Shown here: positions 36,139 to 45,244 of the stretch, in pieces
How positions within the stretch are numbered: position 1 is the stretch's first letter
How the letters are laid out: every line of letters starts with the position of its first letter
From: Actibacterium sp. 188UL27-1
GTDB taxonomy: Bacteria > Pseudomonadota > Alphaproteobacteria > Rhodobacterales > Rhodobacteraceae
Length of the DNA stretch: 64,000 nucleotides
Assembly: GCF_016901225.1 (NCBI RefSeq)
Contig: NZ_JAFEUL010000002.1
Location: forward strand, 1-64,000
Reading direction: 5' to 3'
The notes under the pieces: generated by a model
What the model was told of the DNA's origin: nothing
What the model saw: only the letters and a program-made list of their open reading frames with translations
The model's database searches: none
Program-made: the position numbers and the translations under genes

Positions 36139-37014
36139 ATGGAGATGACGTTGGAACCCAACCTGATCGGTGTCGATGGCGGTGGTACAGCCTGTCGGAT
36201 CTGCCTGATCTGGCGCGGCCAGCGGATCGAGGCGCGCATGGGCGGCGCCAATGTCACCACGGATCCCTCGGGTGCCGTGGCAGCAATCACCGAGGGGTTG
36301 CACGATGTGGCCCGGCAGGCCGATATCACTGTGTCGCAACTTCGCGATTGCCCCACCTATCTGGGCCTGGCCGGCGTTGTCGGCCCGGCGGATGGTGTGG
36401 ATTTGGCCGCGGCGCTGCCGCTCTCCCGCGTGATTGTGGCCGATGACCGCCTGTCGTCGATGCGCGGCGCCTTGGGCCATGGTCACGGGGCTGTGGCGGC
36501 CGTGGGAACGGGGTCGTTCCTGGGGCGCCTGTCAGATGATGGCGCACGGTTTGTCGGCGGTTGGGGCCTGATCCTGGGCGACCAGGCCTCTGGTGCATGG
36601 CTGGGACGTGGACTTTTGTCGGCCAGCCTTGATGCCTGTGACGGGCTGCGCCGAACCACAGTGCTGACAGATGATGTGTTGAAAGAGTTTGACGGCCCCG
36701 CAGGCCTTGTGGCCTTTGCCCGCACCGCCAGCCCTGCGGAGTTTGCCGCCTGGGCCCCTCGGGTCATCGCAGCGGCGCAGGCCGAAGATCCCACAGCCCT
36801 GGGGCTGATGGGCGCCGGCGCGGCCTATCTGGAAACCGCGCTGACCACACTCGATTGGAACCCGGCAGAACGGTTGTGCCTGATCGGTGGGGTCGGCCCT
36901 CATTTCAAACCCTATCTCAGTCGCGCGGTTGCCGCGGCCTGTGTCGCGCCGCAGGGATCGGCCCTTGATGGGGCCTTGATGCTGGCGGCAGAGATGGCAG
37001 TGGCCCCGCCATGA
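36139..37014 (+). CDS. BadF/BadG/BcrA-type N-acetylhexosamine kinase
   Basis: A protein of about 291 residues with the actin-like ATPase motifs I-G-V-D-G-G-G-T-A-C-R (phosphate 1) and A-A-V-G-T-G-S-F-L (phosphate 2). It is in the family of GlcNAc/MurNAc kinases and supplies the phosphorylated sugar for MurQ or NagA. Start choice is uncertain: ATGs at 36103, 36139 and 36145 are in frame; I prefer 36139. Its stop overlaps the GntR start (ATGA 37011-37014). Confidence 0.82.
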   Translation: MEMTLEPNLIGVDGGGTACRICLIWRGQRIEARMGGANVTTDPSGAVAAITEGLHDVARQADITVSQLRDCPTYLGLAGVVGPADGVDLAAALPLSRVIVADDRLSSMRGALGHGHGAVAAVGTGSFLGRLSDDGARFVGGWGLILGDQASGAWLGRGLLSASLDACDGLRRTTVLTDDVLKEFDGPAGLVAFARTASPAEFAAWAPRVIAAAQAEDPTALGLMGAGAAYLETALTTLDWNPAERLCLIGGVGPHFKPYLSRAVAAACVAPQGSALDGALMLAAEMAVAPP

Positions 37015-37781
37015 CCGCGACAGTGACAGAGTTCCTGCGCCCGCAACATTGGCGCGAAACCGCGTCGGGGCCGCGCTATGTTCAGTTGCGGCGGCGGTTG
37101 GAGGAGGCGATCACCAAAGGGTTGGTCGCCCCGGACCTGCCCCTGCCATCGGAGCGGGAGATTGCAGCCGTCACCGAACTGTCCCGCGTCACCGTGCGCC
37201 GGGCGATCCAGGATCTGGTCGAGAACGGGACGATCATCCAACGTCAGGGCTCCGGGTCGTTCCTCAACCAGCCTGTGCCACGGGTGGAACAATCGCTGTC
37301 CACCCTGACCTCATTTTCCGAAGACATGGCCCGGCGCGGCCTTGAGACCCGCTCGATCTGGCTGGAAAGCGGGGTTGTCTTGCCGTCGCCGCAGGAAGTC
37401 GTCGCCTTGGCCTTGCCCGCCGGGGCCCTTGTCACGCGCATCGCCCGCCTGCGTGAAGCGGGGGGGCAGCCAATGGCCATCGAACGCGCGGCCTTACCCC
37501 GGGATATCCTGCCGGATCCGCAAACCGTTGGTGCCTCGCTCTATCAAACCCTGGCAGCGCGGGGGCACCGCCCGACCCGTGCCGTCCAAAAGATCTCTGC
37601 CATCAACCTGCAGATCGCGGATGCACAGATTCTGAATGTCCCCGCGGGGACAGCGGGCCTGCGGATCGAACGGACGACCTATCTGGCCCAGGGTCGCGCG
37701 GTGGAGTTCACCCAATCGATCTACCGCGGGGATGCCTATGATTTCGTTGCTGAATTACGGCTCCCCAGGGAGGCCCCATAG
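37011..37781 (+). CDS. GntR-family regulator, HutC/NagR type
   Basis: A 256-residue regulator. The N-terminal winged helix (L-P-L-P-S-E-R-E-I-A-A-V-T-E-L-S-R-V-T-V) precedes a C-terminal UTRA effector domain (A-G-L-R-I-E-R-T-T-Y-L and Y-R-G-D-A-Y-D-F). Members sense phosphorylated amino sugars. It lies inside the operon it probably controls and is coupled to the kinase gene. Confidence 0.9.
   Translation: MTATVTEFLRPQHWRETASGPRYVQLRRRLEEAITKGLVAPDLPLPSEREIAAVTELSRVTVRRAIQDLVENGTIIQRQGSGSFLNQPVPRVEQSLSTLTSFSEDMARRGLETRSIWLESGVVLPSPQEVVALALPAGALVTRIARLREAGGQPMAIERAALPRDILPDPQTVGASLYQTLAARGHRPTRAVQKISAINLQIADAQILNVPAGTAGLRIERTTYLAQGRAVEFTQSIYRGDAYDFVAELRLPREAP
37638..37651. repeat. 14-bp palindrome GTCCCCGCGGGGAC, copy in the GntR gene
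   Basis: Exact copy, read as V-P-A-G-T in the protein. Confidence 0.8.
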
Positions 37782-38819
37782 ATGGATAACCCCATGCCAC
37801 CCAGCCAGATGCGTGCCGAGATTGCCGAGATACCACAGGCCGTCGACCGCCTGCTCACACAAGGGGGTGCCGATGTTGCCGCGATTGCCCGGGTGATCCG
37901 ACAGCGCGACCCGGCCTTTATCGTGACCGTCGCGCGGGGCTCGTCGGATCATATCTGCACCTATCTAAAATATGCGGCGGAACTGCTGTTGGGGGTGCCC
38001 GTCGCCTCCATCGGGCCCTCCATCGCGTCGATCTATGGGGCGCAGTTGAAGGTGGCGGGCAGCCTCAGCCTTGCCGTGTCGCAATCGGGCAAAAGCCCCG
38101 ACATTGTCGAGATGTCGCGCAGCGCCGGGGCCCAAGGTGCCCTGACCGTTGCGGTCACCAATACGCCGGGCGCGCCGCTTTCCGCCAACAGCGCCCACAC
38201 CATCGACATCCATGCCGGTCCCGAACACAGCGTCGCGGCGACCAAGACATTTGTGACATCCGCCGTGGCGGGCCTGCTGCTGCTGGCGGAATGGAAGCAG
38301 GACCGGGCGCTGATCCGCGCGCTGCGAAACCTGCCGGACCATCTGGACCGGGCCGTTGCCGCGGATTGGAGCCCGGTTGAACAGGCGCTTGACGGGTTCG
38401 ACAGCCTGTTCACCCTGGGGCGCGGGCCGGTCTGGGCCATGTCGAACGAGGCTGCGTTGAAGTTCAAGGAGACCTGCCAGATCCACGCCGAAAGCTATTC
38501 CTCGGCCGAGGTGCTGCATGGCCCGGTCTCTATCGTCGGCGACGGCTTTCCGGTTCTGTGCTTCGCCGCGGGCGATGCCGCAGAGACGGCCGTGGCCGAT
38601 ATCGCCGACCGGATCAGCGCCAAGGGGGCCCGGGTCTTTGTCACATCCGACCGGGCCCAGGCGGCACAGGCCATCCCGACCGTGCGCACCGACCATCCAC
38701 TGACCGATCCGATTGCGCTGATCACCTCGTTCTATGCCATGGTCGAACGCGTCGCGCTGGCGCGTGGGATCGATCCCGACACGCCCCGCCATCTGCAAAA
38801 GGTGACCCAAACGACATGA
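37782..38819 (+). CDS. Double-SIS sugar isomerase/deaminase (glucosamine-6-P deaminase NagB-II/AgaS type)
   Basis: A 345-residue protein with two SIS domains (about 35-165 and 195-325) and no glutaminase domain. Motifs include A-R-G-S-S-D-H-I-C-T-Y, S-L-A-V-S-Q-S-G-K-S-P-D and A-L-K-F-K-E-T-C-Q-I-H-A-E. With nagA next to it, the best reading is a NagB-II deaminase converting GlcN-6-P to fructose-6-P. It begins directly after the GntR stop and overlaps nagA by 4 bp. Confidence 0.88.
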   Translation: MDNPMPPSQMRAEIAEIPQAVDRLLTQGGADVAAIARVIRQRDPAFIVTVARGSSDHICTYLKYAAELLLGVPVASIGPSIASIYGAQLKVAGSLSLAVSQSGKSPDIVEMSRSAGAQGALTVAVTNTPGAPLSANSAHTIDIHAGPEHSVAATKTFVTSAVAGLLLLAEWKQDRALIRALRNLPDHLDRAVAADWSPVEQALDGFDSLFTLGRGPVWAMSNEAALKFKETCQIHAESYSSAEVLHGPVSIVGDGFPVLCFAAGDAAETAVADIADRISAKGARVFVTSDRAQAAQAIPTVRTDHPLTDPIALITSFYAMVERVALARGIDPDTPRHLQKVTQTT

Positions 38820-39958
38820 CGGGCGATGTGACGGCCTTTGGCGCGGGGCAGCTTTTCGATGGGGACCGCCTGGTGCCGGACCGGGCCATCCTGGTCCGCG
38901 ATGGCAGGGTCGCCGACATCGTGGAGGCGCAGACCGTCCCCGCGGGGACAGATTATGTTCAGCTTGAGGGTGGCATCCTGGCCCCCGGTTTTGTCGACCT
39001 GCAGGTCAATGGCGGGGGTAGGGTGATGTTCAACGACGCGCCCTCAGCCGCGACCCTGCGCACCATCGCCGCTGCCCATGCCGGGTTGGGTGTGACCGCG
39101 CTCTTGCCCACCTTGATCACGGATCGGCCCGATGTCACCAGGGCCGCGATTGAGGCGATTGCCACCTCGGATCTGCCCGGCATCGCTGGCCTGCACCTGG
39201 AGGGGCCGCATCTGTCCATTGCCAAGAAAGGCGCCCATGACGGAGATCTTATCCGATCCATGGGAGAGGACGATCTGCAGATCCTGCTGGGGGCCGCCGC
39301 CCGTCTGCCGGTGCTGAAAGTGACCGTCGCGCCAGAGAGTGTCACCCCGGAACAGGTCAAACGGTTGGCGGCGGCAGGTGTCGTGATCTCGCTTGGGCAT
39401 TCGGCCTGCGGGTTTGCGGATGCACAACGTCTGGCGGAGGCGGGTGCCACCTGCGTGACCCATCTCTTCAACGCCATGAGCGGGCTGGGCCACCGGGAAC
39501 CCGGATTGGTCGGCGCTGCCCTGGCGCTGGGTGGGTTGTCGGCCGGGTTGATCGCGGATCTCACCCATGTCCACGGCGATGTCATCCGTTTGGCCCTGGC
39601 GGCCAAGACCGGGCCGGGTGCGATCTTTCTGGTGAGCGATGCCATGGCGCCTGCCGGGACAACGATGGACAGCTTTCACCTCAACGGGCGGCTGATCCGC
39701 CGGGCCGGTGGGCAACTGACGCTGCAAGACGGCACTCTGGCCGGGGCCGATCTGGACCTGGCCACGGCCCAGCGCAACCTGGTCGGGCTGGGGGTGCCAC
39801 TGGACCGGGCGCTGGCCATGGCGACGCGGATCCCGGCGGATGTCATTGGGGCAACGGGGCTGGGGCGGTTGCGACCGGGGGGCCGGGCTGATTTCGTGCA
39901 CCTCACACCTGGGCTGGATCTGGCGGGCGTCTGGCGGGGCGGTCAGAAAATCGCCTGA
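38816..39958 (+). CDS. nagA: N-acetylglucosamine-6-phosphate deacetylase
   Basis: A 380-residue amidohydrolase. Metal and catalytic motifs are D-L-Q-V-N-G, H-L-E-G-P-H-L-S, L-G-H-S-A-C-G, T-H-L-F-N-A-M-S and the catalytic Asp in V-S-D-A-M-A-P-A-G. It removes acetate from GlcNAc-6-P and feeds the SIS deaminase. I use ATG 38816 overlapping the upstream stop; the open frame to 38558 lies inside the SIS gene. Confidence 0.93.
   Translation: MTGDVTAFGAGQLFDGDRLVPDRAILVRDGRVADIVEAQTVPAGTDYVQLEGGILAPGFVDLQVNGGGRVMFNDAPSAATLRTIAAAHAGLGVTALLPTLITDRPDVTRAAIEAIATSDLPGIAGLHLEGPHLSIAKKGAHDGDLIRSMGEDDLQILLGAAARLPVLKVTVAPESVTPEQVKRLAAAGVVISLGHSACGFADAQRLAEAGATCVTHLFNAMSGLGHREPGLVGAALALGGLSAGLIADLTHVHGDVIRLALAAKTGPGAIFLVSDAMAPAGTTMDSFHLNGRLIRRAGGQLTLQDGTLAGADLDLATAQRNLVGLGVPLDRALAMATRIPADVIGATGLGRLRPGGRADFVHLTPGLDLAGVWRGGQKIA
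38936..38949. repeat. 14-bp palindrome GTCCCCGCGGGGAC, copy in nagA
   Basis: Exact copy, read as V-P-A-G-T in the protein. Confidence 0.8.
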
Positions 39959-40046
39959 ACGCGCAGGTCTGGCCCCGGCGGGGATGGACCTTCGCGCCGC
40001 GGTCTGGTTTTAACGATGCATATCCCCATCGTTCAGGTCGGCCCCC

Positions 40047-41780
40047 GTGCTGAAAGAGTTCTTCTCCTATTATGCGCCGCACCGGCGGCTTTTCATGGCC
40101 GATTTCGGGTGCGCCGTGCTGTCCGGCATCCTGTCGCTGGGCTTTCCCCTGGCGGTCAAGGCATTTGTGGATGAGTTGTTGCCCCGCGGGGATTGGACCC
40201 TGATCCTGTTGGCCGCCTTTGGGCTATTTGTGATCTATCTGGCCAATGCGGGGCTGATGTTCATCGTCACCTATTGGGGGCACGTCTTGGGCATCGCGAT
40301 CGAGACAGAGATGCGCAAGCGCGCCTTTGACCACCTGCAACGGCTGTCATTCCGGTTCTTTGACGAACAAAAGACGGGGCACCTCGTCGGTCGGCTGACC
40401 AAGGATCTGGAGGAGATCGGGGAGGTGGCGCATCACGGCCCCGAGGATCTTTTCGTGGCCATCATGACCTTTGTCGGGGCGCTGGTCTTGATGTTTTTCG
40501 TACATCCGCAACTGGCCACCATCGCAGCCCTGATCGCGCCGCTGGTTCTGTATCTGATCATCCGATATGGCGGCGAGATGACCCTAAACTGGCGCGCGCA
40601 GTTTGACCGGATCGGGGCGTTCAATGCCCGGATCGAGGAGAATGTGGGCGGCGCCCGCGTCGTGCGCGCCTTTGCCAACGAGGCCCATGAGCGTGGGTTG
40701 TTTGCCGAGGACAATGCCCATTACCGGCGTGTCAAACATGCCGCCTACTGGATCGTGGCGCAGACCCAGACCATCAACTTTCTGGGTATGCGGGTGGTGC
40801 AGGTCATCATTCTGGTGGCGGGCACTTATTTCGTGACCCAAGGGAGCCTGACGATAGGCGGTTTTGTGGGATTCCTGCTGCTGATCAATGTGTTTTTTCA
40901 GCCGCTCGACAAGATCGCTGCGGTGGTGGAGACCTATCCCAAGGGCATTGCCGGGTTTCTGCGTTACAGTGAATTTCTGGCGACCGAGCCCGATATCATC
41001 GATGCCCCCGATGCAGTGGATCTGACGACCATCAAGGGCGCGATTTCTTTCGATGAGGTCCTGTTTGAATATGCGCCGGGTCGCCCCGTGGTGCAGGCCG
41101 TGTCGCTGGACATCGCGCCGGGGGAGACCGTGGCCTTTGTCGGGCCGTCGGGTGCGGGCAAGACAACATTGCTGGCCCTGGTGCCGCGGTTTTATGATGT
41201 GACCGGCGGGCGGATCACACTTGACGGGCGCGACATTCGTGGGCTCACCATGAGCTCCCTGCGCCGCCACATCGGGATCGTCAGCCAGGATGTGTTTTTG
41301 TTCGCTGGGACGCTGCGGGAGAATATCGCCTATGGTCGGCTGAGGGCCGGTGACACCGAGATCCGCGCGGCGGCCAGCCGGGCCCGGCTAGACGAGATGA
41401 TCGCGGATCTGCCCGACGGTCTGGATACGGTGATCGGCGAACGCGGTGTCAAGTTGTCGGGCGGCCAGAAACAGCGGGTGGCCATTGCGCGGATCTTCCT
41501 GAAGAATCCGCCGGTGCTGATTTTGGACGAGGCGACCTCGGCCCTGGATACCGAGACGGAGCGCGTGATCCAGCGCGCCTTGGAGGAACTGGCAGAGGGG
41601 CGGACCGTATTGGTCATTGCCCACCGGCTCGCCACGATCCGTAATGCGGACCGGATCGCCGTCGTGCGCGATGGCGGTATCGTCGAGATTGGCAACCATG
41701 CGGAACTGTTGGCGCGGGACGGACCGTATAGGCGATTGCATGACGCACAGGTGGCGGGGACACGCTCCGCTGCCGAGTAG
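40047..41780 (+). CDS. ABC-type exporter, fused membrane and ATPase domains
   Basis: A 577-residue half-transporter. Six transmembrane helices cover about 15-305; the ATPase has Walker A G-P-S-G-A-G-K-T-T, Q-loop I-V-S-Q-D-V-F, signature L-S-G-G-Q-K-Q-R and Walker B V-L-I-L-D-E-A-T-S-A-L-D. It starts at GTG 40047. The substrate (lipid, peptide or drug) cannot be deduced; it is 88 bp after nagA but need not belong to that regulon. Confidence 0.9.
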   Translation: MLKEFFSYYAPHRRLFMADFGCAVLSGILSLGFPLAVKAFVDELLPRGDWTLILLAAFGLFVIYLANAGLMFIVTYWGHVLGIAIETEMRKRAFDHLQRLSFRFFDEQKTGHLVGRLTKDLEEIGEVAHHGPEDLFVAIMTFVGALVLMFFVHPQLATIAALIAPLVLYLIIRYGGEMTLNWRAQFDRIGAFNARIEENVGGARVVRAFANEAHERGLFAEDNAHYRRVKHAAYWIVAQTQTINFLGMRVVQVIILVAGTYFVTQGSLTIGGFVGFLLLINVFFQPLDKIAAVVETYPKGIAGFLRYSEFLATEPDIIDAPDAVDLTTIKGAISFDEVLFEYAPGRPVVQAVSLDIAPGETVAFVGPSGAGKTTLLALVPRFYDVTGGRITLDGRDIRGLTMSSLRRHIGIVSQDVFLFAGTLRENIAYGRLRAGDTEIRAAASRARLDEMIADLPDGLDTVIGERGVKLSGGQKQRVAIARIFLKNPPVLILDEATSALDTETERVIQRALEELAEGRTVLVIAHRLATIRNADRIAVVRDGGIVEIGNHAELLARDGPYRRLHDAQVAGTRSAAE

Positions 41781-41814
41781 GTAGATCGCATCGCTGGCGC
41801 GATATGACATGATC

Positions 41815-41915
41815 AGGGGGGCGCTGCCCCCGCAGCCCTTGGGCTGCTCCCCCGGAGGTATTTGAGCCAATAAGAAAATGGGCTTTCTTATTGGTTTAAA
41901 TACTCCCGCCGGAGG
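41815..41915. repeat. Compound inverted-repeat terminator between exporter and rtcR
   Basis: GCAGCCC/GGGCTGC (7-bp arms, 41832-41847) is followed by imperfect 32-nt arms 41846-41877 and 41884-41915 carrying the CTCCGGCGGGAGTATTT-type repeat and CCAATAAGAAA. It separates two convergent genes and probably terminates both. It belongs to the same broad repeat family as 29585 and 33651. Confidence 0.85.
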
Positions 41916-41938
41916 CAAGAAATCCATAATCCCAAGGT

Positions 41939-43507
41939 TCAGGTAAGGCGATCCCAGGTGAGATCGAAGCGGGCGAGGTATTTGCGCAGGCGGTCGGCAT
42001 CGTTGCGGCTGGATTTTTGGGCGCGGGAGGCGGCGAAGAGGGTGCGGCCCGCGGCGCTGAGGGATGGGGAGGTTCGGCAAATGCGGATGACATGGGCCAG
42101 TTGGGGAATATCGAACGGGTCCAGTGCCGCTGCGTCCGGGCCGAGGGTGGTTTGGACCAGTTGTGCATCGGGGTTCGCATTGGTTTGGCTCCACTGCGTC
42201 CGGAGGGTTTCCATCTCGTGTTCCACGGCGGCGTGCGTGATGCGTCCCCGCGGGGACAGCACGCAGAGCCGCTGGATACTGGCGCTGAGATCGCGAAAGT
42301 TACCGGGCCATGGGCTGGCCGGGTCTTGGGCGAAACGGGTGTAGGTCTGGGCGGCATCGGCGTTGAAACCGACGCGGGTGCCCAGGGTTTTCTCGGCCTG
42401 TTCCAGTTCATATTCGAGGTTGGGCGGGATATCTTCGCGCCGGTCCCGCAAGGCGGGCAGGCGGAACGTCCACATGTTGAGCCGGGCGTAAAGGTCGGCG
42501 CGGAAACGGCCTTGGCCGACAAGATCTGCAAGATCTTGGTTCACGCCTGCGATGACGTGGAATTGGCTTTTGACCGGTTGATCGGATCCCAAGGGGTAAA
42601 ACCGGCCGCGTTCGATCGCATCCAGAAGGAGGCCCTGTTCGTCGGGGCCGAGATCATCGACCTCATCCAGAAACAGGACACCGCCATCGGCTTCACGCAG
42701 GAGGCCCGCCCGTTCGCTTCCCGCGACCCCGGTCACGGAGCGGCGTTGGCCAAAGAGGGTCGCCGCGGCCATGGGGCCGCGCAATGTTGCGCAATTGATC
42801 TGGACAAAGCGGCCCTTGACGCGGCGGCGGCGGCGTTTGAGTTCATAGATCCGCTCGGCCAGCTGGGTCTTGCCGGTGCCGGTTTCCCCCTGGAGCAGGA
42901 GGGGTGCATCCGAGGCGGAGGCCACCTGTTCGATCCGGTCAATGAGGGCGTTGAAGGCGGGGTTGCGGGTTTCGATCCCGGCCTTGAGCAGGGTGTTGTA
43001 GTCGCGGGAAACGAGGTCAAAGCGCTGTTGCAGCGCGTCATAACGGCTGAGATCCAGGTCGATCACGTCGAGTGTGCCGCTGGGTTGGCTTTCGTTCCGG
43101 GGCGGACCGGTCTGGAGAAGGCGCGCGGGGATGTGGCGCGATTCCGTCAGCAGGAACCAACAGATCTGGGCCACATGGGTGCCTGTGGTCAGGTGGACAT
43201 GGTAGTGTTCCCGATCCTCATCAAAGCCATAGGCGCGGGCGAAATCAAAGAGCTTGCCGTAGACCTCCTCGAAGTCCCAGGGGTTTGTCAGGTCGAGGCG
43301 GTTGAGCAGCACTTCGGTGTCAGGCGAGATCCTGGCAATCTCCTCCTGCACGGTCTGGGCGAGGCCCAGCCACTGATCGTCATACAGCAGTTCGAGCCGG
43401 GCGATGGGGAAGTCTGCATGTGCGCACATCTGGATCGACGGGCGCCATTTGCGTTTTCTGCCGCGATCGAGTTGCGTGCCTAGAAAGCTGATGACCACAT
43501 TCTGCAT
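41939..43507 (-). CDS. rtcR: RtcR, CARF-domain enhancer-binding regulator
   Basis: A 522-residue protein. The N-terminal RtcR/CARF-type sensor domain (1-180, V-V-I-S-F-L-G-T-Q-L-D ... H-V-H-L-T-T-G-T-H-V-A-Q) precedes an AAA+ domain (about 185-420) with Walker A G-E-T-G-T-G-K-T and Walker B V-L-F-L-D-E-V-D-D-L. A C-terminal DNA-binding region follows. RtcR family members sense an RNA end or oligonucleotide and activate RNA-repair operons. The loop that is GAFTGA in sigma-54 activators reads R-S-V-T-G-V here. Divergent from rsr. Confidence 0.92.
   Translation of the reverse strand: MQNVVISFLGTQLDRGRKRKWRPSIQMCAHADFPIARLELLYDDQWLGLAQTVQEEIARISPDTEVLLNRLDLTNPWDFEEVYGKLFDFARAYGFDEDREHYHVHLTTGTHVAQICWFLLTESRHIPARLLQTGPPRNESQPSGTLDVIDLDLSRYDALQQRFDLVSRDYNTLLKAGIETRNPAFNALIDRIEQVASASDAPLLLQGETGTGKTQLAERIYELKRRRRRVKGRFVQINCATLRGPMAAATLFGQRRSVTGVAGSERAGLLREADGGVLFLDEVDDLGPDEQGLLLDAIERGRFYPLGSDQPVKSQFHVIAGVNQDLADLVGQGRFRADLYARLNMWTFRLPALRDRREDIPPNLEYELEQAEKTLGTRVGFNADAAQTYTRFAQDPASPWPGNFRDLSASIQRLCVLSPRGRITHAAVEHEMETLRTQWSQTNANPDAQLVQTTLGPDAAALDPFDIPQLAHVIRICRTSPSLSAAGRTLFAASRAQKSSRNDADRLRKYLARFDLTWDRLT
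42244..42257. repeat. 14-bp palindrome GTCCCCGCGGGGAC, copy in rtcR
   Basis: Exact copy, read in another frame as S-P-R-G, which argues for DNA-level conservation. Confidence 0.8.
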
Positions 43508-43510
43508 ATA

Positions 43511-43545
43511 TTTATCTAATCAGATAAAATACGATCTGAACAGAT
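43511..43545. promoter_or_regulatory. Two palindromes upstream of rtcR, candidate enhancer sites
   Basis: TTTATCT-aatc-AGATAAA (43511-43528) is perfect with 7-bp arms. ATCT-gaac-AGAT (43534-43545) has the same core and spacer length. They are 4 bp upstream of rtcR and about 110 bp before the candidate rsr promoter, a usual place for upstream activator sites. Confidence 0.6.
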
Positions 43546-43630
43546 AGAAAATATGCGGAGAATATGATGCGAAGCTCAATTTAATAAAAGAAAATCAAAG
43601 GGCTGGCCGATTTTCACTTTTTTCTCGGGT

Positions 43631-43646
43631 TGTGCAGTCCCTTGCT
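43631..43646 (+). promoter_or_regulatory. Candidate sigma-54-like promoter of rsr
   Basis: TGTGCAGTCCCTTGCT has a good -12 element (CTTGCT) at the right spacing, but the -24 box is TGTGCA instead of TGGCAC. Transcription would start near 43657, 27 nt before the rsr ATG. The segment TTGTGCAG...CTGCACAA around it is also an 8-bp inverted repeat. Weak evidence. Confidence 0.35.
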
Positions 43647-43683
43647 GCACAAAGGGGGCACGAAACGAGAAGGAAATGAGATC

Positions 43684-45240
43684 ATGGCGAACAAATCTGT
43701 GTTTGCCTCCGTCAAGGGGGCAGGGGCTCCGAAAGCCACCGCGACCAACCGCGCAGGCGCCACCGCTTATGCTTATTCGGATGCGCATTACCTGGCGCAG
43801 GTGGCGATGACAGGCACATTTGGGAACCTGTTCTACCAGGATCCGATGGAGGAGCTGGAATATACGCTGGACCTGGCCGAGGCGGTTGCGCCGGAATTCC
43901 TGGCCAAGACCGCCATCTATGCTCGTAAGGAGGGACATATGAAGGATATGCCCGCCGTGTTGCTGGCGATCTTGGCGCGTCTTGATCCGGCTTTGTTTGC
44001 CAAGGCGTTTCCGCGGGTCGTGGATAACGGGAAGATGCTGCGCACATTCGTGCAGGTGATCCGGTCTGGTCAGACCGGGCGCAAGTCGCTCGGCTCGCGG
44101 CCCAAGGCGATGGTGGCCCATTGGCTGAACACGGCGTCCGACTGGGCGATCTTGCAGGCCAATATCGGCAATGATCCGTCGCTCGCCGATGTCATCAAGA
44201 TGGTGCACCCAAAGCCGGAGACGGCCGCGCGGGAGGCGCTGTTTGCCTGGATCATCGGGCGCCCGTGCGACGTGTCGCTGTTGCCGCAGGCCGTGCAGGA
44301 TTGGCTGGTCTTTCAAAAGACGGGTCGGGGTGCTGTGCCGGATGTGCCGTTCCAGATGCTGACGCAGCTGCCGCTGTCGTCCAAGCAATGGGCGCGCATC
44401 GCCAAGACCGCCTCGTGGCAGATGCTGCGGATGAACTTGAACACCTTTCACCGCCACGGCGTGTTCGGTGTGACCAAGATGGTTGATCACGTGGCCGCCG
44501 TGTTGCGGGACCCGGAGCGGATCGCCAAGGCACGGGTCTTTCCGTACCAGTTGATGGTGGCGGCGCAGAACGTGTCTGAGCATGTGCCGCGCCCGATCCG
44601 TGAGGCGTTGCACGACGCGATGGAGATCGCGGTCAGCAATGTGCCACGGATCGATGGCTCGGTCGTGGTGTGTCCGGACGTGTCGGGCTCCATGGGTGGG
44701 GCGGTGACCGGGCATCGCCCGGGGGCCACGTCCACGGTGCGCCATGTCGATGTGGCGGCGCTGGTGACGGCAGCGATGTTGCGGGTAAACCGTGATGCAA
44801 AGGTGTTGCCGTTCGAGGTGAAGGTGCGTGAGACGCGGTTGGAGCCGCGCGACACGATTGTGACCAATGCCGCGCGTCTGGCCGGTCTGTGGGGCGGTGG
44901 CACGAATTGTGCGGCACCCCTGGAATGGCTGAACCTGCGTGGTCGCGCACCGGATCTGGTGGTGTTCGTGTCCGATAACCAGTCCTGGGTGAACACCCGG
45001 GCGGGCGGGCAGGGGACCGCGATGATGCAACACTGGGAGGCGATCAAGCGTCGCAACCCGAGGGCCAAGCTGGTCTGCATCGACATCGCGCCTTACGGCA
45101 CCACACAGGCGCAGACCCGTGATGATGTGCTGAACATCGGCGGGTTTTCGGACACCGTCTTTGACCAGATCGCGGCATTCGCGTCGGGTCGCATGGGGCC
45201 CGAGCACTGGGTCGGTGAGATCGACCGGGTGGAACTGTAA
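43684..45240 (+). CDS. rsr: TROVE/vWA-domain Ro60 orthologue (Rsr)
   Basis: A 518-residue protein. The TROVE HEAT-repeat ring (about 15-340, with Y-A-R-K-E-G-H-M-K-D-M-P-A-V-L-L and F-G-N-L-F-Y-Q) is followed by a von Willebrand A domain with MIDAS C-P-D-V-S-G-S-M-G-G. Ro60 proteins bind Y RNAs on the outer ring surface and misfolded RNA ends in the central hole. The ribosome site GAGAAGGA is 9 nt before ATG 43684. The four RNAs below begin 4 nt after its stop. Confidence 0.95.
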   Translation: MANKSVFASVKGAGAPKATATNRAGATAYAYSDAHYLAQVAMTGTFGNLFYQDPMEELEYTLDLAEAVAPEFLAKTAIYARKEGHMKDMPAVLLAILARLDPALFAKAFPRVVDNGKMLRTFVQVIRSGQTGRKSLGSRPKAMVAHWLNTASDWAILQANIGNDPSLADVIKMVHPKPETAAREALFAWIIGRPCDVSLLPQAVQDWLVFQKTGRGAVPDVPFQMLTQLPLSSKQWARIAKTASWQMLRMNLNTFHRHGVFGVTKMVDHVAAVLRDPERIAKARVFPYQLMVAAQNVSEHVPRPIREALHDAMEIAVSNVPRIDGSVVVCPDVSGSMGGAVTGHRPGATSTVRHVDVAALVTAAMLRVNRDAKVLPFEVKVRETRLEPRDTIVTNAARLAGLWGGGTNCAAPLEWLNLRGRAPDLVVFVSDNQSWVNTRAGGQGTAMMQHWEAIKRRNPRAKLVCIDIAPYGTTQAQTRDDVLNIGGFSDTVFDQIAAFASGRMGPEHWVGEIDRVEL

Positions 45241-45244
45241 CAAC

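Noticed and set aside
43653-43668. GGCACG near 43657 as the -24 element of a sigma-54 promoter
   Set aside because: No TTGC follows at the required spacing; the ribosome site lies there instead.
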